Positions 9,077-18,325 of a stretch of DNA of 37,949 bases are shown here, in pieces. The stretch is from Acidimicrobiaceae bacterium (GTDB taxonomy: Bacteria; Actinomycetota; Acidimicrobiia; Acidimicrobiales; RAAP-2), in NCBI GenBank assembly GCA_003134515.1, contig PLBM01000043.1, forward strand, positions 194 to 38,142, written 5' to 3'. Under the pieces are notes generated by a model, which worked only from the letters and a program-made list of their open reading frames with translations, ran no database searches and was not told the origin of the DNA. The position numbers and the translations under genes are program-made. The first letter of the stretch is position 1, and each line of letters opens with the position of its first letter.

Positions 9077-10586
9077 TGACGACTCCCGCGTGCATTCCAG
9101 CAGCCATCGAAAGCGCCGAGGTGCTCGACGAGCCCCGTCGCCCGAGCAAGATCACGAGGGGACGGGTGAAGTACCAAGTGATGACGACGTCCATGATGGT
9201 CGAAAGTCCAAGGAAGAAGGCGAAGCCCCTCACGTCACCCACCGCGATGATGTAGAGCAGGACCGCGGCGAGCAGGCTCACCGTGTCCGCGGCCAACACC
9301 GTGCGCCACGCGGAGCGAAAGCCCCGGTCCACGGAGGATCGCACCGATCGACCAGCTCGAGCCTCATCCTTTAATCGCTCGAAATACACGACGTAACTGT
9401 CAACCGTGATACCAATCGACACAATTATTCCAGTAACCCCTGCCAGGTCAAAACTCGGCGCGAAGGCCGTATGACCCAAGGACGAGATGATGGCCCACAA
9501 AAGCGCCGCCGTGACGGCCAGACCGAAGACGATGACCAGCCCCAGTGCGCGATAGTAGAGAATCGTGTAAAGCAGCACCAGCGCCAAGCCGGCCAAACCG
9601 GCTCCGAGACCCGCGATCAGGGCGGAGTGGCCCAGGGTGGGCGACACGGTCACGGTGTTGAGGGCCTGGAGGCGCACGGGCAGGGCGCCAAAGTTCATCG
9701 CCAGGGCCAGGTTCTTCGCCGACGCTTCAGTGAAGGAGCCCGAGATTTGACCGGTGCCTAGGAAACTCGAAAACGTCGTCTGCGTGGGCTGAATGATGGG
9801 CGCGGATTGCACAACGCCGTCAAGTTCAATGGCGAGCAGCTGATGGAAGTTCTGGCTGGCCACTTTGTCCCAGAGCGGGCTGCCCGGAGAAGTAAGTGTG
9901 TAGTTGACAACCCACGCGCCGGCCTGGTCCTGTTGGGCGATCGCCTTTTTGATCGAGTGGCCCGTGAGCTCTGATGGTCCCAAGACGTAGCGTACGCCGG
10001 GTTGGCCCAAGAGCGGCAAGAGCACGGGGTCTTTGGGTAAATCGCTCTTGGGTTGTGTGGACTCGATGTTCGTGAACGCGGGATCAGGTTGGAGGTTATT
10101 GCTCGTAAAGCCGGCCACGTTGTTCGCGGGCGCAACGGCGAGATTCGCCTCGGTCATCTGATAGTTCGCCGCACAAGTGGGCAACGGCTTCTTCCCGAGC
10201 GGGGCGAGTTTGGCGCCCACGCCGGCTTGGCAGATCACGGGACGGAACAAGAGTTGTGCGGTTTGACCGACCACCGCCAACACCGCGCGCGCGTCTTTCG
10301 CTCCGGGCACGCTCACCACGACGTCCTTACCCTGAAGATTTACTTGCGCACCGGAGACGCCCAGTCCGTTCACGCGATTGGTGAGTATCGTCACCACTTC
10401 TTGCATGTCCGCCGTGGAGGCGGGGGTCGTAGGTTTATAGACCACCGAGAGACCACCGGCCAAGTCGAGGCCGAGCTTGGGCCCCCAACCGAGCGACAAG
10501 GTCGCGGCAAGCGATCCAAAGGCGATCGCTACGGTAAGCACGAGACTGACGATCATTGATCGCCGTGAGCCAACCTGTGGCGGCAT
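9069..10586 (-). CDS. secD: Protein translocase subunit SecD
   Basis: This is the large SecDF component, with a first TM helix, a large exported domain and a C-terminal TM bundle. Motifs are LDLAGGLSVVYKP after TM1, VVQSAPII in the exported domain, and GIIVSIGITVDSYVVYFERL in TM4. The exported domain carries a Thr/Pro-rich insertion, typical of longer actinobacterial SecD. At 505 aa it is within the usual range. The ATG overlaps the yajC stop (TAATG), and the 3' end overlaps secF, so yajC-secD-secF is one translational unit. Confidence 0.96.
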   Translation of the reverse strand: MPPQVGSRRSMIVSLVLTVAIAFGSLAATLSLGWGPKLGLDLAGGLSVVYKPTTPASTADMQEVVTILTNRVNGLGVSGAQVNLQGKDVVVSVPGAKDARAVLAVVGQTAQLLFRPVICQAGVGAKLAPLGKKPLPTCAANYQMTEANLAVAPANNVAGFTSNNLQPDPAFTNIESTQPKSDLPKDPVLLPLLGQPGVRYVLGPSELTGHSIKKAIAQQDQAGAWVVNYTLTSPGSPLWDKVASQNFHQLLAIELDGVVQSAPIIQPTQTTFSSFLGTGQISGSFTEASAKNLALAMNFGALPVRLQALNTVTVSPTLGHSALIAGLGAGLAGLALVLLYTILYYRALGLVIVFGLAVTAALLWAIISSLGHTAFAPSFDLAGVTGIIVSIGITVDSYVVYFERLKDEARAGRSVRSSVDRGFRSAWRTVLAADTVSLLAAVLLYIIAVGDVRGFAFFLGLSTIMDVVITWYFTRPLVILLGRRGSSSTSALSMAAGMHAGVVSE

Positions 10587-10909
10587 TACTTGGCGTCACC
10601 TTCCGAGGGGTGATCGTCGGAGGACCCGGGAACAACGGGGTCGTAACGGCGCGCAATCGCCGAGGGTATGAAGTCGAGCTCCACGCCACTGGAACTGCGC
10701 AAGGTCACCAGGTCGTCTTCGTTCTTCACGACTGTTCCTACGAAGCCGCCGATGGTCTGGGCGCGCTGGCCGACCTCGACCTTACGCGATTGTTGACGCT
10801 GGGCCTTCTGCTTCCTAGAGCGAGGACGCAGGTAGAAAAAGTAGAGTCCGCCGAAGACCACGACGTAAATGATGAGAATCGACGACGAACTGGAGCTGGC
10901 AACCAACAT
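10586..10909 (-). CDS. yajC: Preprotein translocase accessory subunit YajC
   Basis: This is a small single-span membrane protein associated with SecDF. It has an N-terminal helix (about residues 10-27, ending YFFYLRPRSRKQK) and the YajC cytoplasmic signature (VGQRAQTIGGFVGTVV, followed by VTLRSSSGVELDF). At 107 aa it is typical. A good ribosome-binding site (GAAGGAAATCCCCATG) fixes the ATG start. It lies 55 bp downstream of ruvB and directly upstream of secD. Confidence 0.93.
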   Translation of the reverse strand: MLVASSSSSSILIIYVVVFGGLYFFYLRPRSRKQKAQRQQSRKVEVGQRAQTIGGFVGTVVKNEDDLVTLRSSSGVELDFIPSAIARRYDPVVPGSSDDHPSEGDAK

Positions 10910-10964
10910 GGGGATTTCCTTCGTTAACGGACAGAGAAACTCTAGTCGCTAGGTGCGCAGTGCG

Positions 10965-12005
10965 TTAGAACAGGCCGCCGTGACGCGGCTGAATACCTAG
11001 GTGATCGTACGCCCGTTCGGTCGCAACGCGCCCCCGCGGCGTGCGCACCATCAGCCCGGCTCGCAATAGATAGGGCTCGTACGCGTCTTCAATAGTGAAG
11101 GGCTCTTCACCACAGGCGTGCGCCAGTGTCGTCAGTCCGACGGGCTGCGCCGCGAACTGCTCACAGAGCAACGTCAAGATTCGTCGATCGATCTTGTCAA
11201 GCCCAAACTCGTCGACCCCAAACAGCGCCAGAGCGTCAACGGCGACCTGCGCGTCGACCTTCTCGTAGCCCTTCACCGAGGCGAAATCGCGCACTCGCCG
11301 CAATAGTCGGTTGGCGATGCGCGGCGTGCCACGGCTACGCGACGCAATGATGTGGGCCGCTTCGGGCTCGAGTGCGACATTGAGCAGTCCGGCCGATCGT
11401 TGAGCAATGAGGGCGAGCTCGTCCACATCGTAGAGATCGAGTTGTCCGATAAATCCGAATCGATCTCGTAGGGGTGCGGCCACGAGTCCGGTTCTCGTGG
11501 TCGCACCGACCAAGGTAAAGTTCGCCAAATCTAGACGGATCGACCGGGCCGACGGACCGCGTCCGATCATGACGTCGAGGCGAAGCTCCTCCATCGCGGG
11601 ATAGAGAATCTCCTCGACGGCGCGCGAAAGTCGGTGGAGTTCATCAATGAAGAGCACGTCGCCGTCTTGTAGGTCGGTGAGTAATGCGGCGAGGTCGCCC
11701 GGACGTGCAAGCACCGCACCCGACGTCACTCGAAAGCCCGAGCCCATCTCACTGGCCACAATGCTGGCGAGCGACGTCTTACCGAGCCCGGGCGGTCCGG
11801 CAAAGAGCAGATGATCCGCGCACTGGTGACGAGCTCTCGCCGATCCAAGAACGACTTGGAGATGACCCACCAAGTCACGTTGACCGACGAAGTCCTCGAG
11901 CGTCTGAGGGCGCAACGACACCTCCGCGCGACGCTCTTGCTCGATCACTTCGGCCGATACGACGTGATCTCGAAGTTGCTCGAGGTTGAGTTCGTGCTTG
12001 GTCAC
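10965..12005 (-). CDS. ruvB: Holliday junction branch migration ATPase RuvB
   Basis: This AAA+ motor of the RuvAB complex drives branch migration of Holliday junctions. It shows Walker A GPPGLGKT, Walker B LFIDELHRL, sensor 1 GATTRTG, arginine-finger region LRDRFG, RGTPRIANRLLRR, and a C-terminal winged helix (RTPRGRVATERAYDHLG). At 346 aa it is typical. The GTG start overlaps the ruvA stop as GTGA. Confidence 0.97.
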   Translation of the reverse strand: MTKHELNLEQLRDHVVSAEVIEQERRAEVSLRPQTLEDFVGQRDLVGHLQVVLGSARARHQCADHLLFAGPPGLGKTSLASIVASEMGSGFRVTSGAVLARPGDLAALLTDLQDGDVLFIDELHRLSRAVEEILYPAMEELRLDVMIGRGPSARSIRLDLANFTLVGATTRTGLVAAPLRDRFGFIGQLDLYDVDELALIAQRSAGLLNVALEPEAAHIIASRSRGTPRIANRLLRRVRDFASVKGYEKVDAQVAVDALALFGVDEFGLDKIDRRILTLLCEQFAAQPVGLTTLAHACGEEPFTIEDAYEPYLLRAGLMVRTPRGRVATERAYDHLGIQPRHGGLF

Positions 12006-12574
12006 GATCGGCTCAACAGTTGCAGGGCGGTGCGAAGGGCTTCGGACTCGTCCGCGGGTAACTCGACGTCATTGAGAGCCCCGCGCACCTCGTGACTGGT
12101 GTAACCCAGTGCGCGCAAAGCGTCGTCGACGGCCGCGTTGACGTGCGTTACTGGTGCGCCGGGTTCAAGGGCACCGTCGACGAGAACCTTGCCTTTCAAT
12201 TCGAGCACGATCCGGCTCGCCGTCTTGGGGCCGATGCCGGGAATCGTGGCCACCTTCTTCGCGTCGCCGCTCTCAATCGCGCGAGCGAGTTCGCCCACGC
12301 TCATCGTTCGCAAAGCGCCCAAAGCGGTCGAGGGACCAACCCCCGGGGTGACGATGAGCAGTTCAAAGAACTCCCGTTCTTCAACAGTGCGAAAACCGAA
12401 AAGTTGGATGGCGTCCTCTCTCACCACGGTGAAGATAAAGAGTTCGACGAGTTCTTCGAACGGCAGTGGCTCACTCGAGGCGACCTGGACCTCGTACCCG
12501 ACGCCCTGCACGTCAACTACGAATGCCCCATTTCGCAACTGACGCAGAACCCGCCCATTCAGCCAGGCGATCAC
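12002..12574 (-). CDS. ruvA: Holliday junction DNA-binding protein RuvA
   Basis: This tetrameric junction-recognition subunit of RuvAB has an N-terminal OB fold (MIAWLNGRVLR... GVGYEVQV), tandem helix-hairpin-helix motifs (LIVTPGVGPSTALGAL and IPGIGPKTASRIVLEL), and a C-terminal RuvB-binding domain (ALRALGYTSHEVRGAL). At 190 aa it is typical. The GTG start overlaps the ruvC stop as GTGA, and its own stop overlaps the ruvB start the same way. Confidence 0.97.
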   Translation of the reverse strand: MIAWLNGRVLRQLRNGAFVVDVQGVGYEVQVASSEPLPFEELVELFIFTVVREDAIQLFGFRTVEEREFFELLIVTPGVGPSTALGALRTMSVGELARAIESGDAKKVATIPGIGPKTASRIVLELKGKVLVDGALEPGAPVTHVNAAVDDALRALGYTSHEVRGALNDVELPADESEALRTALQLLSRS

Positions 12575-13083
12575 GTAAGGCTCCCGAGCGGGTAGCGGCG
12601 CTCGACGCGCACAATCATGAAGTACGCAATTCCCAGCGCCAACGCGTCGGCGGCGTCGGCCGGTCGAGGAATTTCGCTCAGTCCACAGAGCCGAGCGACC
12701 ATTCCCTGCACTTGGGACTTACTGGCCGCGCCGTAACCCGTCACCGCTAATTTCACCTGCTGGGGGGTGAACTGGCGTACCGCCACGTCCTCGCCGCCGA
12801 CGAGGGCGATCGCGACGCCACTGGCCTGGGCCACCGAAATCGCGGTCTTCGCGTTTCGCTGGAAGAAGACCTTCTCCACCGCGACCGCGTGCGGGGATGT
12901 TTCTTTGAGCAGTTGATCGAGTTCGAGGTGCAACTGACGAAGACGTTGCTCGACGGGCACCTGGGGGTCGGTTTCGATGGTGCCAGCGCGAACCGCTCGA
13001 AACGACTCCACTCCCTCAAATGACCCCTCGACGAGCCCGTACCCGCAACGCGTCAGTCCAGGGTCAATACCGAGTACGAACAT
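12571..13083 (-). CDS. ruvC: Crossover junction endodeoxyribonuclease RuvC
   Basis: This Holliday junction resolvase has an RNase H-like fold. The acidic catalytic residues are visible: Asp7 in LGIDPGLTRCG, Glu in VEKVFFQRN, and two Asp in ADAADALALG. The ORF track starts at a TTG (13104), but the family N-terminus (M-x-V-L-G-I-D-P-G) fits the internal ATG at 13083, giving 170 aa. It heads the ruvC-ruvA-ruvB unit, 40 bp downstream of yebC. Confidence 0.96.
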   Translation of the reverse strand: MFVLGIDPGLTRCGYGLVEGSFEGVESFRAVRAGTIETDPQVPVEQRLRQLHLELDQLLKETSPHAVAVEKVFFQRNAKTAISVAQASGVAIALVGGEDVAVRQFTPQQVKLAVTGYGAASKSQVQGMVARLCGLSEIPRPADAADALALGIAYFMIVRVERRYPLGSLT

Positions 13084-13123
13084 ACGTTCGATAGTACTCC
13101 CCAAAGGGCCCTACTGCTGGTAA

Positions 13124-13873
13124 TTAGCCCTCAAACGAAGCCAGCAACTTATCGGAGATGTCAAAGTTGGCGTACACGTTCTGCACGTCGTCGTGGTCGT
13201 CCAGGGCGTCCATGAGGCGCAGCACCTTTTTCACTTCGGCCTCGTCCGAGACGGGAATCGTGTTCTGGGCTACCAGGGTCAGTTCGGCGCTGAGTACCTT
13301 GAGCTGTTGCTGTTCCAAGGCTTCGCGGACCGACCCGAGGGCGTGGGGCTCGGTCGTGACCGTGTAGTTCTGGCCGTTCACTTCATAGTTCTCGGCACCG
13401 GCCTCCATAATCCATTCAAGGAGTTGGTCCTCGTCAAGGGGTCCCGCCACCTCGAGCACGCCCTTACGTTCAAACTGCCACGACACCGCCCCTGGCTCGG
13501 CGATCGCTCCCCCGTTGCGCCCAAAGAGGTGCTTGATCTCAGAACTCGTTCGATTTCGATTGTCGCTAAGGGTCTCCACGATGACCGCCACGCCGCTCGG
13601 GCCATACCCTTCGTAGCTGATGGATTCGTAGCGAACGCCTTCGAGCTCACCGGTGCCGCGCTTGATGGCGCGCTCGATCGTATCTAAGGGCACCGACGCC
13701 TCACGGGCTTTTTGGTACATCGTGCGTAGTGCGGCGTTGGTGTTGGCGTCCCCGCCACCCTCGCGCGCGGCGACCTCGACTTGGCGAATCAGTTTGGCGA
13801 AAACCTTGGCGCGAGCCGAGTCCTTGGCGCCCTTGCGGTGTTTGGTCGTTGCCCACTTGGAGTGGCCGGACAT
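13124..13873 (-). CDS. yebC: YebC/PmpR family protein
   Basis: This conserved family is known as a transcriptional regulator (PmpR) and, more recently, as a translation factor that relieves ribosome stalling. The N-terminus MSGHSKWATTKHRKGAKD is the family hallmark, and IERAIKRGTGEL, YEGYGPSGVAVIVE and NRNRTSSEIKHLF follow. The ORF track extends to 14122, but the true start is ATG 13873, preceded by a strong AGGAGG. This gives 249 aa, the normal length. The upstream extension is the pdxT region in another frame. The gene lies between pdxT and ruvC, the usual actinobacterial order. Confidence 0.96.
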   Translation of the reverse strand: MSGHSKWATTKHRKGAKDSARAKVFAKLIRQVEVAAREGGGDANTNAALRTMYQKAREASVPLDTIERAIKRGTGELEGVRYESISYEGYGPSGVAVIVETLSDNRNRTSSEIKHLFGRNGGAIAEPGAVSWQFERKGVLEVAGPLDEDQLLEWIMEAGAENYEVNGQNYTVTTEPHALGSVREALEQQQLKVLSAELTLVAQNTIPVSDEAEVKKVLRLMDALDDHDDVQNVYANFDISDKLLASFEG

Positions 13874-13877
13874 AGTG

Positions 13878-13883
13878 CCTCCT
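13878..13883 (-). promoter_or_regulatory. Shine-Dalgarno of yebC
   Basis: AGGAGG lies 4 nt upstream of ATG 13873. It decides against the much longer ORF-track start. Confidence 0.8.
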
Positions 13884-13913
13884 GTCCTAAGGGCTTGGCT
13901 ATCGTAGCGAAAA

Positions 13914-14498
13914 TCAGAGCGAGTCGACGAAAAGCCGGTGCAGTCGTGGGTCACCGGCCAACTCGGGGTGAAACGAGGCGCCCCAGACGTTCTTCTGGCG
14001 TACGAAGACCGGATGCTCACCTCGCCCGTCCCCGGGATCGAGCGTCGCGAGCACTTCGACGTCGTTGTCCCACGCCACGATGCGCGGCGCGCGAATAAAG
14101 ACCCCCGACACCGACCCGACACCCGTCACTTCTATGGGCGACTCGAAACTCGCGATCTGGCGGCCGTAGCCGTTACGGCGAAGCGTCACCGACAACGCGC
14201 CGTAGCACCACTGGTCCGCGCGACCGTCGAGGATTTCTGCACTGAGAAGAATCAACCCCGCACAAGTGCCAAAGACCGGGAACCCGTCACGGAGTTTCTC
14301 TCCCAGGGCGTCTTTGAGACCGGCGGTGACGAGCAGGTGGGCAATGGTCGTGGACTCGCCGCCGGGCAGAACGAGAGCATCGATGCTCTCGAGTTGTTCG
14401 ATCGTTCGCACCTTCACCACGACGCTGTCGAGCGACTCGAGCATCATGACGTGTTCACCCACGTCGCCCTGCAGGGCCAGTACGCCGACGCGCTTCAC
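13914..14498 (-). CDS. pdxT: Pyridoxal 5'-phosphate synthase glutaminase subunit PdxT
   Basis: This class I glutamine amidotransferase subunit feeds ammonia to PdxS for PLP synthesis. It has VGVLALQGDVGEH at the N-terminus, GGESTTI, the nucleophile Cys in FGTCAGLI, and the His/Glu pair in SFHPEL. The start is GTG 14498, one base inside the pdxS stop (TAGTG), giving 194 aa. The longer ORF-track start overlaps pdxS and is not supported. The pair is translationally coupled, consistent with the PdxS12-PdxT12 complex. Confidence 0.96.
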   Translation of the reverse strand: MKRVGVLALQGDVGEHVMMLESLDSVVVKVRTIEQLESIDALVLPGGESTTIAHLLVTAGLKDALGEKLRDGFPVFGTCAGLILLSAEILDGRADQWCYGALSVTLRRNGYGRQIASFESPIEVTGVGSVSGVFIRAPRIVAWDNDVEVLATLDPGDGRGEHPVFVRQKNVWGASFHPELAGDPRLHRLFVDSL

Positions 14499-15394
14499 TA
14501 CCAGCCGCGTTCGGCGAGTCGCTGTTCCAGCGACGACGTCTCCCAGCCTTTCATGGCCGAACCGAGTCCGGTCGAGACCTTCGCCACGACACTGGCGTCG
14601 AGATAGTGGGTCGTGGCTTCGACGATGGCGCACGCCATGCGCGTGGGGTCTTCACTCTTAAAGATGCCCGAGCCCACAAAGACGGCCTCGGCGCCGAGCT
14701 GCAAGACCAGCGACGCGTCGGCGGGCGTGGAGATGCCCCCCGCACAAAAGAGCGGAACCGGCAACTTGCCACTTTGGGCAACCTCTTGAACCAGGGGCAG
14801 CGGTGCTTGAAGATCCTTCGCCAAGGTGAACAGCTCGTTCTTGTCAGCGCTGTGCAGGCGGCGCATTTGAGCGTTGATCGTGCGCAGGTGTCGCACCGCC
14901 TCAACGACGTTGCCGGTGCCCGCTTCGCCCTTTGAGCGAATCAAGCACGCCCCTTCACCAATTCGACGAAGCGCTTCGCCCAGGTTCGTCGCGCCGCACA
15001 CGAAGGGGACAGTAAAGGCCCACTTGTCGATGTGGTACTCCTCGTCGGCCGGCGTTAAGACCTCGGACTCATCGATGTAATCAACGTCGAGTGCTTGGAG
15101 GATCTGGGCTTCGGCGAAGTGTCCGATGCGCGCCTTGGCCATGACGGGAATAGTGACCGCGGCCTGGATCTCTTGAATCATCAAGGGATCACTCATTCGA
15201 GCGACGCCCCCGTCACGGCGAATATCGGCGGGCACGCGCTCGAGGGCCATGACCGCGACGGCGCCGGCGTCCTCGGCAATCTTGGCCTGCTCAGGGTTCA
15301 CGACGTCCATAATCACGCCACCGCGCAGCATGTCGGCCAGACCGCGCTTCACGAGCGCCGAGCCGGTGACCGCGGGACTCTTTGAAGGACTCAT
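14498..15394 (-). CDS. pdxS: Pyridoxal 5'-phosphate synthase lyase subunit PdxS
   Basis: This TIM-barrel enzyme condenses ribose 5-phosphate, glyceraldehyde 3-phosphate and ammonia into PLP. Signatures are [36 protein letters not shown], the catalytic Lys in [10 protein letters not shown], and [18 protein letters not shown] with the second Lys. The phosphate-binding loop is in [13 protein letters not shown]. At 298 aa it is typical. ATG 15394 lies 23 bp downstream of the stop of the M48-like gene. Confidence 0.98.
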   Translation of the reverse strand: MSPSKSPAVTGSALVKRGLADMLRGGVIMDVVNPEQAKIAEDAGAVAVMALERVPADIRRDGGVARMSDPLMIQEIQAAVTIPVMAKARIGHFAEAQILQALDVDYIDESEVLTPADEEYHIDKWAFTVPFVCGATNLGEALRRIGEGACLIRSKGEAGTGNVVEAVRHLRTINAQMRRLHSADKNELFTLAKDLQAPLPLVQEVAQSGKLPVPLFCAGGISTPADASLVLQLGAEAVFVGSGIFKSEDPTRMACAIVEATTHYLDASVVAKVSTGLGSAMKGWETSSLEQRLAERGW

Positions 15395-15417
15395 GGTCCC
15401 AGCCTAATGGCCGAGCC

Positions 15418-16320
15418 CTACCACTCTTCGAGCGCGCGCGCTCGAAGTTCGACGTCGTCGAGGTCGCCTATGTCGCCTTCGTGTCGGTCACTCCACTGAT
15501 TGAAAAAGACCCATCGCCACTGGGCGTAGGACGAAGAGCGGAAAAAGGAGTCTTCGCTGAGCTGTTGACGCGCGCACTTACGCAACGCCCCCGCGAGTCC
15601 TAAAGGGTAGCGAATGCTCGCCGCGGCGACTTCGTCGGCCCGATAGGTCTTGCCGTCACCGGCCAGGGCCTGGCGCTGGTCGTCGTTGAGCGAGATAACC
15701 GCCGCGAGGCTTTCGCGGTCCAAAAGTCCTAGTCGCTGACGAGCCAGGCAGTGGGCCACCACGCCCTCGAGTTCGATCAGTTCAAAGTCCTGGATGAGTG
15801 AACTCGTCACGAGGAGCGAGAAGCTGTTCCCGCTCGGCACGAGCGCAGCGTTGTAGCCCGAATCACGAACGATGAAGGCACTCACCGCGTCGACGCCAAA
15901 GGTAGCGGCCAAACGATCCAGCACCGTCACGAGACGCACCCGTTCGGCGGCGTCACCGCCGGGAGAAAACTGCGCGAGCACCGTGCCCCCGAGGCTTTGA
16001 CCGCGACGCGAGTAACTTCCGATCACCCGGCGTAGGTCCCAGGCGTACACCACGGCGAGCACGACACCGAGCGCGGGCAGCCACGGCACCACGACCACGC
16101 CCCCAATGAGCGCCACGGCCACGACCCCCACCACGATGGTCTGGGGCAGACGGCGCTTGAAGGCGAAACGGCGCACCACGCGCAGGTTGTGATGACGCTC
16201 GCTCGTCGAGGGAGCGTACGGGTTCTGCCAGGAGGGATCGAGCACGGGCGCCACGAAACGGGGCGCGCGATCACGCGAGAAATTGGAGCGGCGAGAACGG
16301 GATCGTTGCTTGGTAGCCAC
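15418..16320 (-). CDS. M48-peptidase-like membrane protein with degenerate active site
   Basis: The protein has a very basic N-terminus (about residues 1-58), two adjacent TM helices (about 60-95), then a soluble domain resembling M48/HtpX metallopeptidases. It keeps the family pattern of an exposed NA motif (SGYNAALVPSG), a VTSSL strand and a zinc helix (LEGVVAHCLARQRLG). In active M48 enzymes that helix is HExxH. Here it reads H190-C-L-A-R194, so the catalytic Glu and the second zinc His are gone. I infer a non-catalytic homologue. The GTG start at 16320 is 9 nt after the pimA stop. It lies between pimA and pdxS in a co-directional run. Function is unknown, and the M48 relation rests on motif similarity only. 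Confidence 0.7.
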   Translation of the reverse strand: MATKQRSRSRRSNFSRDRAPRFVAPVLDPSWQNPYAPSTSERHHNLRVVRRFAFKRRLPQTIVVGVVAVALIGGVVVVPWLPALGVVLAVVYAWDLRRVIGSYSRRGQSLGGTVLAQFSPGGDAAERVRLVTVLDRLAATFGVDAVSAFIVRDSGYNAALVPSGNSFSLLVTSSLIQDFELIELEGVVAHCLARQRLGLLDRESLAAVISLNDDQRQALAGDGKTYRADEVAAASIRYPLGLAGALRKCARQQLSEDSFFRSSSYAQWRWVFFNQWSDRHEGDIGDLDDVELRARALEEW

Positions 16321-16329
16321 GTCGTAAGG

Positions 16330-17439
16330 CTACCTGTTCGCTCGAAATCGCTGTCTCGCCACTTCGTAACGTTCCCCGTAGGCGCTCATCAATGACGCCA
16401 TCGACCATCGCTCGGCGTGACGCCGCGCCGCAGCGACGCTCGCCTCGCTCTCTTCAGCCAGCGCACGGGCAATCGCCACGCCTAAGGACGACGAGCTCTC
16501 GGGTTGAAACAGTGTCGCGTGGCCACCGGCCGCCTCGCGGTACCCGTCGATATCGCTGGCCACGACCAAGGTCTCACTAGCCATGCCCTCGAGGAGCACG
16601 AGTCCGAAACTCTCGCCGCGTGTCGACGGCGCGATCAATGCGTCCACGCGACGAAGCCACGCGCGCTTGATCTCGTCGTCCACTCGACCGACAAAGACGA
16701 TTCTGTCGTCGTGAGCCGCGAGGGCTTCCAAGCGGCGCCGTTCGGGCCCCTCGCCCGCGATGACCAGTTGCCAGGGCTTTACGTTTTGAGCGTTATGCTC
16801 GCGCACCGCGTCGATCGCCAGGGCCACGCCCTTTCGCTCCTCGAGCCGGCCCACGTAGAAGAGCACCGGACCGACGGCCCGCTCTCGCGGCGTCGCCACG
16901 AATCGATCAACCTCAAAGCCGTTGAAGAGCACCACGCTGTCGAGGCCACAAGCGTGGCGCAACGTCGTCGCCGCGGCCTCACTGACCGACACGGCGTCGT
17001 CAAGCCCGGCGCCTAATCGCGCCATCAACGGCTTGGTGTAGGTCAGCGCCGGACCGTGGCCACTGCGATGAAATGTGCCGAGCGCGGGGTAATCGTGACT
17101 TCGCAGCGTCGACCAACCGAGCAGTGGTGCGAAGGGCTCGTGAAAGTGCACAATATCGGGCTGAAAAGTGCCGATGGCGGCTTTCGCTTTCCTCGCCGCG
17201 GTAAGCGAGAAGGTCAATGGGGCCCTCGAGCCGTTGGTCGGAATCGACCAACGCGTGCCCAGACGAAGCACCTTCGCCGGGGTGTCGTAGATCGTCTCGT
17301 CGCGAATATCGGGCGCAACTATAAGCACGTCGCGACCAGAGTCGCACAGCACGCGACTCATCGCCAGGACCTGTTCTTGGACACCGCCGAAGACACTTAG
17401 CGCGTAGGGCGACACGAGCGCGACTCGCTGCACGCTCAC
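16330..17439 (-). CDS. pimA: GT4 glycosyltransferase, probable phosphatidylinositol alpha-mannosyltransferase PimA
   Basis: This retaining GT-B enzyme is expected to transfer mannose from GDP-Man to phosphatidylinositol on the cytoplasmic face of the membrane. The N-terminus RVALVSPYALSVFGGVQEQV, then VHFHEPFAP and LGTFHRSG, resemble mycobacterial PimA. The C-terminal half has the GT4 nucleotide-sugar motif (YVGRLEERKG, IAPSTRGESFGLVLLEGMAS). The ORF-track start lies inside patA. GTG 17439 overlaps the patA stop as GTGA and gives 369 aa. The order pgsA-patA-pimA matches the mycobacterial PIM locus and supports the assignment. Confidence 0.88.
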   Translation of the reverse strand: MSVQRVALVSPYALSVFGGVQEQVLAMSRVLCDSGRDVLIVAPDIRDETIYDTPAKVLRLGTRWSIPTNGSRAPLTFSLTAARKAKAAIGTFQPDIVHFHEPFAPLLGWSTLRSHDYPALGTFHRSGHGPALTYTKPLMARLGAGLDDAVSVSEAAATTLRHACGLDSVVLFNGFEVDRFVATPRERAVGPVLFYVGRLEERKGVALAIDAVREHNAQNVKPWQLVIAGEGPERRRLEALAAHDDRIVFVGRVDDEIKRAWLRRVDALIAPSTRGESFGLVLLEGMASETLVVASDIDGYREAAGGHATLFQPESSSSLGVAIARALAEESEASVAAARRHAERWSMASLMSAYGERYEVARQRFRANR

Positions 17440-18323
17440 GACGATGGGAATCGAGGCTGCAACACGTGCCACTGTTCAGGCGCACGGCGAATGAGACCCT
17501 CGAGTTCTCGCGCGATCAGTTGGGTCACTCGGGTCACGTCGTCGCGGAACTTGGCCGTTCGCTCGACTTCGATCGGTGGGGTCACCACCGAAAAGTGATC
17601 CCGGCCCGGACCCGAGTAGCAGGCCGCCGCCACCAGCGTCGCACCGGTGCGCAGCGCCAAGGTCGCCGGACCGGCCGGCATCGTTACTCGCTCGCCGAAG
17701 AACTCCACCTCCACCCCGTTGCCCTGAAGATCGCGATCACAAAGCAGCCCGACCACCCCGCCCTCACGCAGCGCTGCCAACAGCGCCGCACCGGCGTGTT
17801 CGTTCAACGGCTCGATGCGAATGCCAATGGACTCTCGCTTCTCCTTAAACCATTCGAAGAGCTCGGGTGGGTCCAGCTCTTCGGCGACGGCCGTCATGCC
17901 CAGGCCCAGCGAGTTCAAAAATGCGCCGCCCCACTCCCACGAGCCAATGTGCGGCAGTGCGATGATGACCCCTTGCCCGCGCTCTTTGCCCCGGCGAAGG
18001 TGTTCGAGTCCTTCGGCCATCGTAAAGCGCTCGTAGATCGCTGGCTTAGCGAGCGCCGGTAGTTTCGCGCCCTCCGCCCAGTACTGACCGTAACTGCGAA
18101 AGCCGCGCGCCACAAAGTGCTCGAGCAACGTCTCGTTCGGTGCTGAACCAGGTGCAAAGAGGACGCGGGCGAGGTTACTGGTCAGGCCCTCTCTCGCGCC
18201 CCTACTTCGCCGTCCCACCAATCCCGCCAGAGCGCTCGCGACGGCAACATCCAACCGTTCAGGCAACAACTCCATGACGGCGCCCACGGACTTAAAAAGC
18301 GCGACGCGCGCCTTTCGGGCCAC
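17436..18323 (-). CDS. patA: LpxL/HtrB-family acyltransferase, PatA-like
   Basis: This membrane-associated acyltransferase, by position and family, acylates mannose of phosphatidylinositol mannosides. The catalytic HX4E motif is HIGSWE within ALPHIGSWEWGG, and CDRDLQGNGVEVEFFG and MPAGPATLAL follow as in the lipid A lauroyl/myristoyltransferase superfamily. The ORF-track start would overlap pgsA by about 160 bp. GTG 18323, 2 nt after the pgsA stop, gives 295 aa, close to mycobacterial PatA. It lies between pgsA and pimA. Confidence 0.88.
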   Translation of the reverse strand: MARKARVALFKSVGAVMELLPERLDVAVASALAGLVGRRSRGAREGLTSNLARVLFAPGSAPNETLLEHFVARGFRSYGQYWAEGAKLPALAKPAIYERFTMAEGLEHLRRGKERGQGVIIALPHIGSWEWGGAFLNSLGLGMTAVAEELDPPELFEWFKEKRESIGIRIEPLNEHAGAALLAALREGGVVGLLCDRDLQGNGVEVEFFGERVTMPAGPATLALRTGATLVAAACYSGPGRDHFSVVTPPIEVERTAKFRDDVTRVTQLIARELEGLIRRAPEQWHVLQPRFPSS

Positions 18324-18325
18324 GA

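Noticed and set aside
13874-14122. N-terminal extension of YebC in the ORF track
   Set aside because: The sequence before MSGHSKW is the pdxT coding region in another frame, and a strong AGGAGG marks the internal ATG.
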